From Pseudomonas sp. SID14000 (GTDB lineage Bacteria; Pseudomonadota; Gammaproteobacteria; Pseudomonadales; Pseudomonadaceae), in NCBI RefSeq assembly GCF_002165135.1, contig NZ_NFZQ01000012.1:1-64000 (forward strand): a DNA stretch of 64,000 nt. The letters run 5' to 3'. Each line of letters starts with the position of its first letter. The first letter of the stretch is position 1. Position numbers and translations under genes: made by a program. Under the pieces are notes generated by a model. The model saw nothing but the letters and a program-made list of their open reading frames with translations. It was not told where the DNA came from and searched no databases. Shown in pieces: positions 56,475 through 64,000 of this stretch.

Positions 56475-56876
56475 ATGATGTTCATGAAACCCGTCCTCCG
56501 CGAACTGCCCTATCTGGAAAACTGGCGCTGGCTCAGCCGACGCATCCGCTGCGCGCTCGAACCCGACGAGCCGCGCCTGATCGAGCATTACCTGGCCGAA
56601 GGGCGATACCTGGTGTGCTGCACCGAGACCTCTCCATGGACGGTGGCGCTGACTTCCTTTCGCCTGCTGCTGGATACCGCCTGCGACCGCATGCTGCCCT
56701 GGCATTGGCGCTGCCTGTGCCTGGACCAGGCCTGGCGCCCGCTGCTGGACCTGCGCAACCTCGACCGCGAGGCACAGAACCAGCGCTGGCAGCCCTACGC
56801 CCAGCAGTTGGCCAATTGCTGCCTGCTGCCGTCGATTTCTCCCGATGAACTGATGCAAGGATTTGATGATGAGTGA
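56475..56876 (+). CDS. fagA: FagA-like protein of the Fur-regulated fumC operon
   Basis: A 133-residue soluble protein, first in the operon; features include PYLENWRWLSRRIRCALEPDEP and LPWHWRCLCLDQAWRPLLDLRN (several Cys and Trp). It matches by position and size fagA of P. aeruginosa (Fur-associated gene A). Function is unknown. Start may be ATG 56475 or 56484 (MKPVLREL). Its 3' end overlaps the fumC start by eight bases. Confidence 0.8.
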   Translation: MMFMKPVLRELPYLENWRWLSRRIRCALEPDEPRLIEHYLAEGRYLVCCTETSPWTVALTSFRLLLDTACDRMLPWHWRCLCLDQAWRPLLDLRNLDREAQNQRWQPYAQQLANCCLLPSISPDELMQGFDDE

Positions 56877-58245
56877 TACCCGTATCGAGCGTGACAGCAT
56901 GGGCGAACTGCAGGTGCCGACCCAGGCCCTGTATGGTGCCCAGACCCAGCGCGCGGTCGACAACTTCCCGATCAGCGGCCAACGCATGCCGGCCCAGTTC
57001 ATTCGTGCGCTGCTGCTGGCCAAGGCTGCCGCGGCCAAGGCCAACGTCGAACTGGAGCAGTTGTCGGCCGCGCAGGGCCAGGCCATCGTCACGGCAGTCG
57101 AGCAACTGCTGGCTGAAGATTTCATTCAGCATTTTCCGGTGGATGTGTTCCAGACCGGTTCCGGCACCAGCTCGAACATGAACGCCAACGAGGTGATCGC
57201 CACGCTGGCCAGCCGCGTGCTGGGTGAGGCCGTCAACGCCAACGACCACGTCAACTGCGGCCAGAGCAGCAACGATATCATCCCGACCACCATCCACGTC
57301 AGCGCCGCTCTGGCTCTGCGTGAGCAACTACTGCCAGCCTTGGCGCACCTGGTGCAGGTGATCGAGGCCAAGTCGGCACAGGTGCATCAATATGTGAAGA
57401 CCGGCCGTACCCATCTGATGGACGCCATGCCAGTGCGCATGAGCCAGGTGCTCGACGGCTGGGCGGCGCAGATCAATGGCGCCAAGGTACACATCGAAGC
57501 GACCCTGCCAAGCCTGCAGGCCCTGGCCCAGGGTGGCACCGCCGTGGGCACCGGCATCAACGCCCACCCACAGTTTGCCATCGGCTTCGCCCACCAGCTC
57601 AGCGGCCTGACCCAGGTCGAGTTCACCCCGGGGCAGAACCTGTTCGCCCTGATCGGCTCGCAGGATACCGCCGTGGCCCTGTCCGGCCAGCTCAAGACTA
57701 CCGCCGTGGCGCTGATGAAGATCGCCAACGACCTGCGCTGGATGAACTCCGGCCCGCTGGCCGGGCTGGGTGAAATCGAGCTGCAAGGGCTGCAGCCGGG
57801 CTCTTCGATCATGCCAGGCAAGGTCAACCCGGTGATTCCGGAGGCCACCGCCATGGTCGCCGCCCAAGTGATCGGCAACGACGCCACCATCGCCATCGCC
57901 GGCCAGTCCGGCAACTTCGAGCTGAACGTGATGCTGCCGGTGATCGCCCGCAACCTGCTGGAGAGCATCGAACTGATGGCCAACGTCAGCCGTCTGCTGG
58001 CCGACAAGGCCATCGCCAGCTTCAAGGTCAACGAAAGCAAACTCAAGGAAGCCCTGGCGCGTAACCCGATCCTGGTCACCGCGCTGAACCCGATCATCGG
58101 CTACCTCAAGGCCGCCGAAATCGCCAAGACCGCCTACAAGCAGGGCCGCCCGATCATCGACGTGGCGCTGGAGCACACCGACCTGTCGCGCGACCAGCTG
58201 GAAGCGCTGCTGGACCCGGAAAAACTCACCGCCGGTGGTATCTGA
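56869..58245 (+). CDS. fumC: Class II (iron-independent) fumarase
   Basis: A 458-residue homotetrameric fumarase: signature GSSIMPGKVNPV and QTGSGTSSNMNANE substrate motif. It replaces Fe-S fumarases when iron is short, which fits the Fur box. Three in-frame starts (TTG 56863, ATG 56866, ATG 56869) exist; 56869 has AAGGA at seven bases. Confidence 0.97.
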   Translation: MSDTRIERDSMGELQVPTQALYGAQTQRAVDNFPISGQRMPAQFIRALLLAKAAAAKANVELEQLSAAQGQAIVTAVEQLLAEDFIQHFPVDVFQTGSGTSSNMNANEVIATLASRVLGEAVNANDHVNCGQSSNDIIPTTIHVSAALALREQLLPALAHLVQVIEAKSAQVHQYVKTGRTHLMDAMPVRMSQVLDGWAAQINGAKVHIEATLPSLQALAQGGTAVGTGINAHPQFAIGFAHQLSGLTQVEFTPGQNLFALIGSQDTAVALSGQLKTTAVALMKIANDLRWMNSGPLAGLGEIELQGLQPGSSIMPGKVNPVIPEATAMVAAQVIGNDATIAIAGQSGNFELNVMLPVIARNLLESIELMANVSRLLADKAIASFKVNESKLKEALARNPILVTALNPIIGYLKAAEIAKTAYKQGRPIIDVALEHTDLSRDQLEALLDPEKLTAGGI

Positions 58246-58441
58246 CCGGAGTCACGGCCCAACGTCAGCGGTGTCCGCGTTGGTCATCGCCCAACCCATG
58301 CCTCTCATAGAACAACACATAAATCATTGATTCAGCAGGGCTCTGTGGGAGCGGACCGCTTGCGAATTCAGTTCTCTACGCGACAGCGCAGGCCAAAGGA
58401 TTGGGCAATCTCCCACAGGCGTTCTGCGCTAAAATGCTGTT

Positions 58442-58460
58442 CCCACACGGACCGTGCGGG
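58442..58460 (-). terminator. Possible terminator of ptsO
   Basis: cccacacgg-a-ccgtgcggg forms a short strong stem; on the minus strand it is followed by AACAGCATTTT. It lies 11 bases past the ptsO stop. Confidence 0.4.
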
Positions 58461-58470
58461 CCAGCCAAAT

Positions 58471-58743
58471 TTATTCGCCTTCGTCGAAATAATTGTTGAT
58501 CAGCTCGACCAGCGCTGCCATGGCATCGTCGTCCTGCTCACCTTCGGTATGCAGGTGTACCTGGGTGCCTTTGCCGGCCGCCAGCATCATCACCGCCATG
58601 ATGCTCTTGCCATCCACCAGCTTGTCCGGCGCACGGCCAACCCTGACCTGGCAGGGGAAGCGACCGGCGACGCCAACGAACTTGGCTGCCGCCCGGGCAT
58701 GCAGACCCAGCTTGTTGATGATGGTTATTTCACGGGCGGGCAT
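58471..58743 (-). CDS. ptsO: Nitrogen-PTS phosphocarrier NPr
   Basis: A 90-residue HPr-like protein with phospho-His H15 (KLGLHARAAAKF) and the conserved Ser region GKSIMAVMML. It passes phosphate from PtsP to PtsN. It follows rapZ by 19 bases. Confidence 0.95.
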   Translation of the reverse strand: MPAREITIINKLGLHARAAAKFVGVAGRFPCQVRVGRAPDKLVDGKSIMAVMMLAAGKGTQVHLHTEGEQDDDAMAALVELINNYFDEGE

Positions 58744-58762
58744 CGTGGGGTGGATCCTTGGG

Positions 58763-59617
58763 CTAGAGGTCGCGGTGGCGGACCTGGACGTTTTTCAGGG
58801 ATTGCTGCAGCAACTGGCCAAGGCGTTCGGTGATATACACCGAGCGGTGGTGGCCGCCGGTGCAGCCAATGGCAATGGTGACGTAGGCACGGTTGCTGGC
58901 GGCGAAGCGAGGCAGCCACTTGAGCAGGTAGCTGGAAATGTCGTTGAACATCTCTTCGACATCCGGCTGTGCGGCCAGGTAGTCGATCACTGGTTGGTCG
59001 AGGCCGGAGTGCTCACGCAGTTCGGGCTTCCAGTAGGGATTGGGCAGGCAGCGCACATCGAACACCAGGTCGGCATCGACCGGCATTCCGCGCTTGAAGC
59101 CGAACGACTCGACCAGGAACGCGGTGCCAGGCTCGGGCTGGTTGAGCAGGCGCAGTTTGATCGAATCACGCAGCTGGTAAAGGTTCAGGCTGGTGGTGTC
59201 GATCTTCAGGTCGGCCAGGTCCGCAATCGGCCCCAGCAATTCGCTTTCCACACGAATCGCTTCCGCGAGCGAGCGGTTGGCGTTGGTCAACGGGTGACGC
59301 CGGCGGGTTTCCGAGAAGCGCTTGAGCAGCATGTCTTCGTCAGCATCCAGATACAGCACGTCGCACTGGATATGCCGGGCACGGGCTTCTTCGAGCAGCT
59401 CGGGGAAGCGTGTCAGGTGGCTGGGCAGGTTGCGCGCGTCGATCGACACGGCGACCTTGGGTTGCTGCAAGTCGGTGTTGATCAGCGCATTTTCCGCCAG
59501 CTGCGGCAGCAGCCCGGCGGGCAGGTTGTCAATGCAGTAGAAACCGTTGTCTTCCAGGACATCGAGGGCGGTGCTCTTGCCGGAGCCGGACCGGCCGCTG
59601 ACGATGATCAGGCGCAT
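58763..59617 (-). CDS. rapZ: RNase adapter protein RapZ
   Basis: A 284-residue protein with Walker A GRSGSGKS near the N-terminus and the C-terminal RNA-binding domain (IAIGCTGGHHRSVYITERL). In E. coli it directs RNase E to GlmZ and senses glucosamine-6-phosphate; the pseudomonad target is not shown here. It follows ptsN by two bases. Confidence 0.95.
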   Translation of the reverse strand: MRLIIVSGRSGSGKSTALDVLEDNGFYCIDNLPAGLLPQLAENALINTDLQQPKVAVSIDARNLPSHLTRFPELLEEARARHIQCDVLYLDADEDMLLKRFSETRRRHPLTNANRSLAEAIRVESELLGPIADLADLKIDTTSLNLYQLRDSIKLRLLNQPEPGTAFLVESFGFKRGMPVDADLVFDVRCLPNPYWKPELREHSGLDQPVIDYLAAQPDVEEMFNDISSYLLKWLPRFAASNRAYVTIAIGCTGGHHRSVYITERLGQLLQQSLKNVQVRHRDL

Positions 59618-59619
59618 GT

Positions 59620-60084
59620 TCAGTGCTCGTTCTGTACGTCCAGGACAACCTGGAACAGGGCCTCGCTGCTGGTGGCCGCACGCAGGCGATCACGGACCTC
59701 CTTGCGATCGAGCATGCTGGCAATCTGGCGCAGCAGTTCCAGATGGGCATCGGTGGCGGCTTCTGGCACCAGCAGGACGAACAGCAGGTCCACCGGCGCG
59801 CCATCGATGGCGTCGTAGTCGATAGGGGCTTCCAGGTGCAGTAGGGCGCTGACCGGAGCGGAACATCCTTCAAGCCGGCAGTGCGGGATGGCGATGCCAT
59901 TGCCGAAACCGGTCGAACCGAGTTTTTCCCGGGCGACCAGTTTTTCGAAGACATCCTGCATCTCCAGTTCTGGCACTTGTTCGGCGATGACGGTGGCGAC
60001 CTTTTCCAGGGCGCGCTTCTTGCTGCCGCCCGGCACGTTCACAAGGGAACGGCCGGGGGTCAGGATGGTTTCAAGTCGGATCAT
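59620..60084 (-). CDS. ptsN: PTS IIA-like nitrogen regulatory protein
   Basis: A 154-residue EIIA-Ntr with phospho-His H68 (GIAIPHCRL). It controls potassium transport and carbon/nitrogen balance through its phosphorylation state. It follows hpf by 12 bases. Confidence 0.96.
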   Translation of the reverse strand: MIRLETILTPGRSLVNVPGGSKKRALEKVATVIAEQVPELEMQDVFEKLVAREKLGSTGFGNGIAIPHCRLEGCSAPVSALLHLEAPIDYDAIDGAPVDLLFVLLVPEAATDAHLELLRQIASMLDRKEVRDRLRAATSSEALFQVVLDVQNEH

Positions 60085-60096
60085 GGATGAGGGGGA

Positions 60097-60405
60097 TCAG
60101 CGGGCAGCTGCACCTTGCAGCAGGCTTTGCTGTTTTTCCTTGTGTTTTTTCAGTTGGCGGTCGAGCTTGTCGGCCAAGGCATCGATCGCTGCATACATGT
60201 CTTCGTGTTCGGCGTTGGCAACCACTTCGCCGCCGGGAATCTGCAAGGTCGCCTCGACCTTCTGCTGCAGCTTCTCGACTTTCATGATGACCTGCACGTT
60301 GGTGATCTTGTCGAAGTGACTTTCCACGCGAGCGAGCTTTTCAAGCACATAATCGCGCAGTGGCTGGGTGACTTCTACATGCTGTCCACTGATATTGACT
60401 TGCAT
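60097..60405 (-). CDS. hpf: Short-form ribosome hibernation promoting factor
   Basis: A 102-residue HPF: MQVNISGQHVEVTQPLRDYV, then basic surface KLQQKVEATLQIPGG. The frame extends to 60462; ATG 60405 with GGAGAAGC ahead gives the family start. It sits directly downstream of rpoN, as in most gamma-proteobacteria. Confidence 0.95.
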   Translation of the reverse strand: MQVNISGQHVEVTQPLRDYVLEKLARVESHFDKITNVQVIMKVEKLQQKVEATLQIPGGEVVANAEHEDMYAAIDALADKLDRQLKKHKEKQQSLLQGAAAR

Positions 60406-60484
60406 ACAGCTTCTCCTTTGTTGCCCGTGCATAAAGAGGCAGGTCTTGCACCTGCCCCACAAACGCTGTGGTACATCTCAGGGG

Positions 60485-61978
60485 CTACATCAGTCGCTTG
60501 CGCTCGCTCGACGGTGCGATGCCGAGGGACTCGCGGTACTTGGCGACGGTGCGACGGGCTACCTGGATGCCTTGTGCCTCCAGTAAACCAGCGATCTTGC
60601 TGTCACTCAATGGCTTTTTCTGATTTTCCGCAGCCACCAGTTTCTTGATGATCGCGCGGATCGCCGTGGACGAGCATTCTCCGCCTTCGGAGGTGCTGAC
60701 GTGGCTTGAGAAAAAGTATTTCAGTTCGTAGATGCCACGCGGTGTGTGCATGTATTTCTGCGTGGTAACCCGCGAAATGGTCGACTCGTGCATGCCCACC
60801 GCTTCGGCGATGTCATGCAACACCAGCGGTTTCATCGCTTCGTCGCCGTGGTCGAGGAAGCCGCGCTGGTGCTCGACGATCTGCGTGGCCACCTTCATCA
60901 GGGTTTCGTTGCGGCTTTGCAGGCTCTTGATGAACCAGCGCGCTTCCTGCAACTGGTTGCGCATGAAGGTGTTATCGGCGCTGGTGTCGGCCCGGCGCAC
61001 AAACCCGGCGTACTGAGGGTTGACGCGCAGGCGCGGGATGGCCTCCTGGTTCAGTTCCACCAGCCAGCGGTCGCTGTCCTTGCGCACGATGACGTCGGGC
61101 ACCACGTACTCAGGTTCGCTGGACTCGATCTGTGAGCCGGGGCGCGGGTTGAGGCTTTGTACCAGCTCGATGACCTGGCGCAGCTCGTCTTCCTTGATTT
61201 TCATGCGACGCATCAGCTGGCTGTAGTCACGGCTGCCGAGCAGGTCGATGAAATCGGTGACCAGACGCTTGGCTTCAGTCATCCATGGGGTGCTGGCGGG
61301 CAGCTGGCGCAGTTGCAGCAACAGGCATTCGCCCAAGGTGCGGGCGGCAACGCCGGCTGGCTCGAACTGCTGGATGCGGTGCAGCACCGCTTCGACTTCG
61401 TCCAGCTCGATATCCAGCTCCGGGTCGAAGCCGGCGCAGATTTCCTCGAGGGTGTCTTCCAGGTAGCCCTGGCCGTTGATGCTGTCGATCAGGGTGACGG
61501 CGATCAGGCGGTCGGTGTCGGACATCGGCGCCAGGTTCAGTTGCCACAGCAGGTGGCTCTGCAGGCTTTCGCCGGCTGATGTGCGGGTGGTGAAGTCCCA
61601 CTCGTCGTCGTCGTTGCTCGGCAGGCTGCTGGCGCTGGTCTGGTAGATGTCCTCCCAGGCGGTGTCGACCGGCAGCTCGTTGGGGATGCGCTCGCTCCAC
61701 TCACCGTCTTCCAGCGTGTCGGCACTGGTGGCGCTTTCCTGGAAGCTGTTGTCCTGGACTTCGGCGGCCGGCTTGTTCTCGGCGTTGTCCGCCATCGGGT
61801 CGCTGTTGTCGAAGTCGTCGCCGTCTTCCTGACGTTCGAGCATCGGGTTCGACTCCAGCGCTTCCTGGATTTCCTGTTGGAGGTCCAGGGTGGAGAGCTG
61901 GAGCAGGCGGATGGCCTGTTGCAACTGCGGTGTCATCGTCAGTTGCTGGCCCATTTTTAGGACGAGCGATGGTTTCAT
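60485..61978 (-). CDS. rpoN: RNA polymerase sigma-54 factor
   Basis: A 497-residue sigma-54: Gln/Leu-rich activator-binding region I (LVLKMGQQLTMTPQLQQAI), an acidic region II near 45-120, core-binding and helix-turn-helix region, and the RpoN box ARRTVAKYRE near the C-terminus. Confidence 0.98.
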   Translation of the reverse strand: MKPSLVLKMGQQLTMTPQLQQAIRLLQLSTLDLQQEIQEALESNPMLERQEDGDDFDNSDPMADNAENKPAAEVQDNSFQESATSADTLEDGEWSERIPNELPVDTAWEDIYQTSASSLPSNDDDEWDFTTRTSAGESLQSHLLWQLNLAPMSDTDRLIAVTLIDSINGQGYLEDTLEEICAGFDPELDIELDEVEAVLHRIQQFEPAGVAARTLGECLLLQLRQLPASTPWMTEAKRLVTDFIDLLGSRDYSQLMRRMKIKEDELRQVIELVQSLNPRPGSQIESSEPEYVVPDVIVRKDSDRWLVELNQEAIPRLRVNPQYAGFVRRADTSADNTFMRNQLQEARWFIKSLQSRNETLMKVATQIVEHQRGFLDHGDEAMKPLVLHDIAEAVGMHESTISRVTTQKYMHTPRGIYELKYFFSSHVSTSEGGECSSTAIRAIIKKLVAAENQKKPLSDSKIAGLLEAQGIQVARRTVAKYRESLGIAPSSERKRLM

Positions 61979-62154
61979 GGCTGGGGCTTAATACCTTGTT
62001 CGCCGGCGCGCATGCGCCATCCACTACACGAGGGCGCCGGGGCGCCAGATCAAGCAAGTTTTATGCCTTAAATTGTAGCGTTTGCCTAGAGCACCGTAAC
62101 AACTTTACCCCTGGTTTCGGGGCAATTTGCTAGTACTCCAGGCGCATGCCGGGC

Positions 62155-62880
<726 letters not shown>

Positions 62881-63405
62881 TTACTCGGCCTTCTTCTTGG
62901 GCTGGATCACCATGTCGATACGCTGACGCGGCGAGGTCACGTTGCCACCACGACCGGCGGTCGCCACCTGGGTCTGGGTGTTGTAGACGATCTTCTCGCC
63001 TTCGGTGGTGTTGCCTTCGTTCTCGACCTTGGCGCGGTCGGTGAGGATCACCATGTCCTTCTGCGACTGGTACTGGATGGTCACCGCCCAGCCTTTCATC
63101 TTGTCCGGCTTGGCTGCGCTCTGCTGCTGCTCGAAGTAGGCCAGGTTGCCCACCGAGGTCACCACGTCGATGTCGCCGGAGGCGGAGCGGGTGATGGTCA
63201 CGGTGTTGCCTTTGATCATCATCGAACCCTGGGTGATGATCACGTCGCCGGTGTAGGTGGCCACGCCCTGCTTGTCGTCCAGGTGGGCGTTGTCGGCCTG
63301 GATGCGGATAGGCTGGTCACGGTCATTCGGCAGGGCGAGGGCGCTCGCGCTTCCCAGTGCTGCGCTCAGGCTGAGCAAAAGGGGGAGGGTTTTAACGAGC
63401 CTCAT
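62881..63405 (-). CDS. lptA: LPS transport periplasmic bridge LptA
   Basis: A 174-residue OstA-like beta-jellyroll with signal peptide ending SALA; motifs PIRIQADNAHLDDKQGVATYTGDV region and PRQRIDMVIQPK. It forms the LPS bridge from LptC to LptD. It overlaps lptC by 14 bases. Confidence 0.96.
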   Translation of the reverse strand: MRLVKTLPLLLSLSAALGSASALALPNDRDQPIRIQADNAHLDDKQGVATYTGDVIITQGSMMIKGNTVTITRSASGDIDVVTSVGNLAYFEQQQSAAKPDKMKGWAVTIQYQSQKDMVILTDRAKVENEGNTTEGEKIVYNTQTQVATAGRGGNVTSPRQRIDMVIQPKKKAE

Positions 63406-63964
63406 ACTGTCCTCTTACGTTAGAGAGCAAGTCCATCTTGCCTTCTTTCAAATACGCTTTCATTCCTTTGCCCGTAGTTGTGCCACCGGCGCCGTCGATT
63501 CTAACGGCTTGCTCGGTCTGCGCATATTGCTTCTGCGGGAACACGGTCATGCGTGAGCTGGTAATGATGGTTTCACGCTGTTTTTCGTCGGTGCGGGCTA
63601 CCCGGACCTTGTCGATCAGTTCGACCTCGCTGCCGTCCGGGTTGACTTCGGCGCGGGTGCTCTGCACGTGCCATGGGTATTCGGTGCCCCGGTACAGGTG
63701 CAGGTCCGGCGTGGTCAGCAGGGTGATTTCGCTGGCCTTGAGGTGCTCGACCTTGTCGGCGGTCATTTCGTACTGCAGCTTGCCGTCGGGCAGAAACTGC
63801 ACGCTGTGGGCGTTGATCGCGTAGTAGTCGATGGCGCTCTCGTCGACCTGGGCCACCGGCTTGTCGAGGAAGCTTTCCGGGCTGACATTCCAGTAGCCGA
63901 TCGCCACCAGCAGGGCGGCGATCACCGCGAGCAGCGCAATGTTGCGGGCTTTCTTGCTGAACAT
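63392..63964 (-). CDS. lptC: LPS export protein LptC
   Basis: A 190-residue protein with an N-terminal membrane helix (NIALLAVIAALLVAIGYW) and a periplasmic jellyroll. It recruits LptA to LptB2FG. It starts eight bases after kdsC. Confidence 0.95.
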   Translation of the reverse strand: MFSKKARNIALLAVIAALLVAIGYWNVSPESFLDKPVAQVDESAIDYYAINAHSVQFLPDGKLQYEMTADKVEHLKASEITLLTTPDLHLYRGTEYPWHVQSTRAEVNPDGSEVELIDKVRVARTDEKQRETIITSSRMTVFPQKQYAQTEQAVRIDGAGGTTTGKGMKAYLKEGKMDLLSNVRGQYEAR

Positions 63965-63972
63965 GGGCAGCC

Positions 63973-64000
63973 TTACAGGTAGTTTGCGTTGGCAGCGTCC
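63973..64000 (-). CDS. kdsC: KDO-8-phosphate phosphatase, C-terminal end (partial)
   Basis: The last eight codons and TAA stop read DAANANYL. Position immediately before lptC and this C-terminus fit KdsC, which makes KDO for lipid A. The gene continues beyond the window. Confidence 0.75.

Noticed and set aside
62099..62130. Terminator between lptB and rpoN
   Set aside because: gccccgaaaccagggg is a weak stem without a U run on the minus strand, so no call is made.

Overview
The window is chromosomal DNA of a fluorescent pseudomonad, most likely the Pseudomonas putida group. The basis is high GC codon use, many copies of a REP palindrome (core cttcgcgggtaaacccgctcccacag) in convergent pairs between genes, and a gene order (piuA-piuC, speC, fecIRA, dpp, roxSR, gatCAB/mreBCD, fagA-fumC, ptsO-rapZ-ptsN-hpf-rpoN-lptBAC) that I recall from P. 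putida and P. aeruginosa. Identity calls rest on reading the proteins; no database was searched.

Layout. 1-127: edge of an IS3-family insertion sequence sitting inside a REP palindrome. 0.17-6.9 kb: iron-uptake locus with a PepSY/flavodoxin reductase, a catecholate-type TonB receptor (piuA) and the divergent dioxygenase piuC plus a Sel1-repeat protein; Fur-like boxes lie in the divergent gap. 7.1-8.3 kb: ornithine decarboxylase speC. 8.7-12.8 kb: fecI-fecR-fecA surface-signalling system with a possible Fur box before fecI. 12.9-16.3 kb: a four-gene osmoprotectant ABC importer (OpuC/Yeh type) preceded by a structured, unexplained leader. 16.9-18.5 kb: prfC. 18.6-21.1 kb: DadA-type FAD oxidase, an AraC regulator with an N-terminal SnoaL-like domain, and a 24-residue membrane peptide gene. 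21.2-31.9 kb: dipeptide uptake cluster with three binding proteins, an OprD-type porin and DppBCDF. 32.2-36.2 kb: SIMPL protein, redox two-component system roxSR and an AEC carrier. 36.3-39.4 kb: aromatic-type amino acid permease, a 72-bp perfect inverted-repeat element, a CaCA antiporter and an RlpA-like lipoprotein. 39.6-42.8 kb: gatCAB. 43.0-56.2 kb: mreBCD, maf, rng, yhdP, a nitrilase-family amidase, tldD, darP, pmbA. 56.4-58.2 kb: Fur box-fagA-fumC. 58.5-64.0 kb: the nitrogen PTS/sigma-54/LPS-transport cluster, ending in the last codons of kdsC.

Functional themes. Iron: three loci (piuA/piuC, fecIRA, fagA-fumC) carry Fur-like boxes. Import: two complete ABC systems. Envelope: mreBCD, YhdP, LptABC and the RlpA-like protein. 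Post-transcriptional and nitrogen/carbon control: RapZ, PtsN, NPr, Hpf, RpoN.

Most of the window is ordinary core genome. The items most worth checking are: two genes (mreC and the CaCA antiporter) whose only well-placed start codon appears to be ATT; the structured leader at 16334-16560; the 72-bp inverted-repeat element at 37636-37905; absence of the orfX-sodA pair expected after fumC; the SnoaL-AraC fusion; and the 24-residue membrane peptide. I found no convincing new defence or mobile system, no CRISPR array and no tRNA or rRNA gene.
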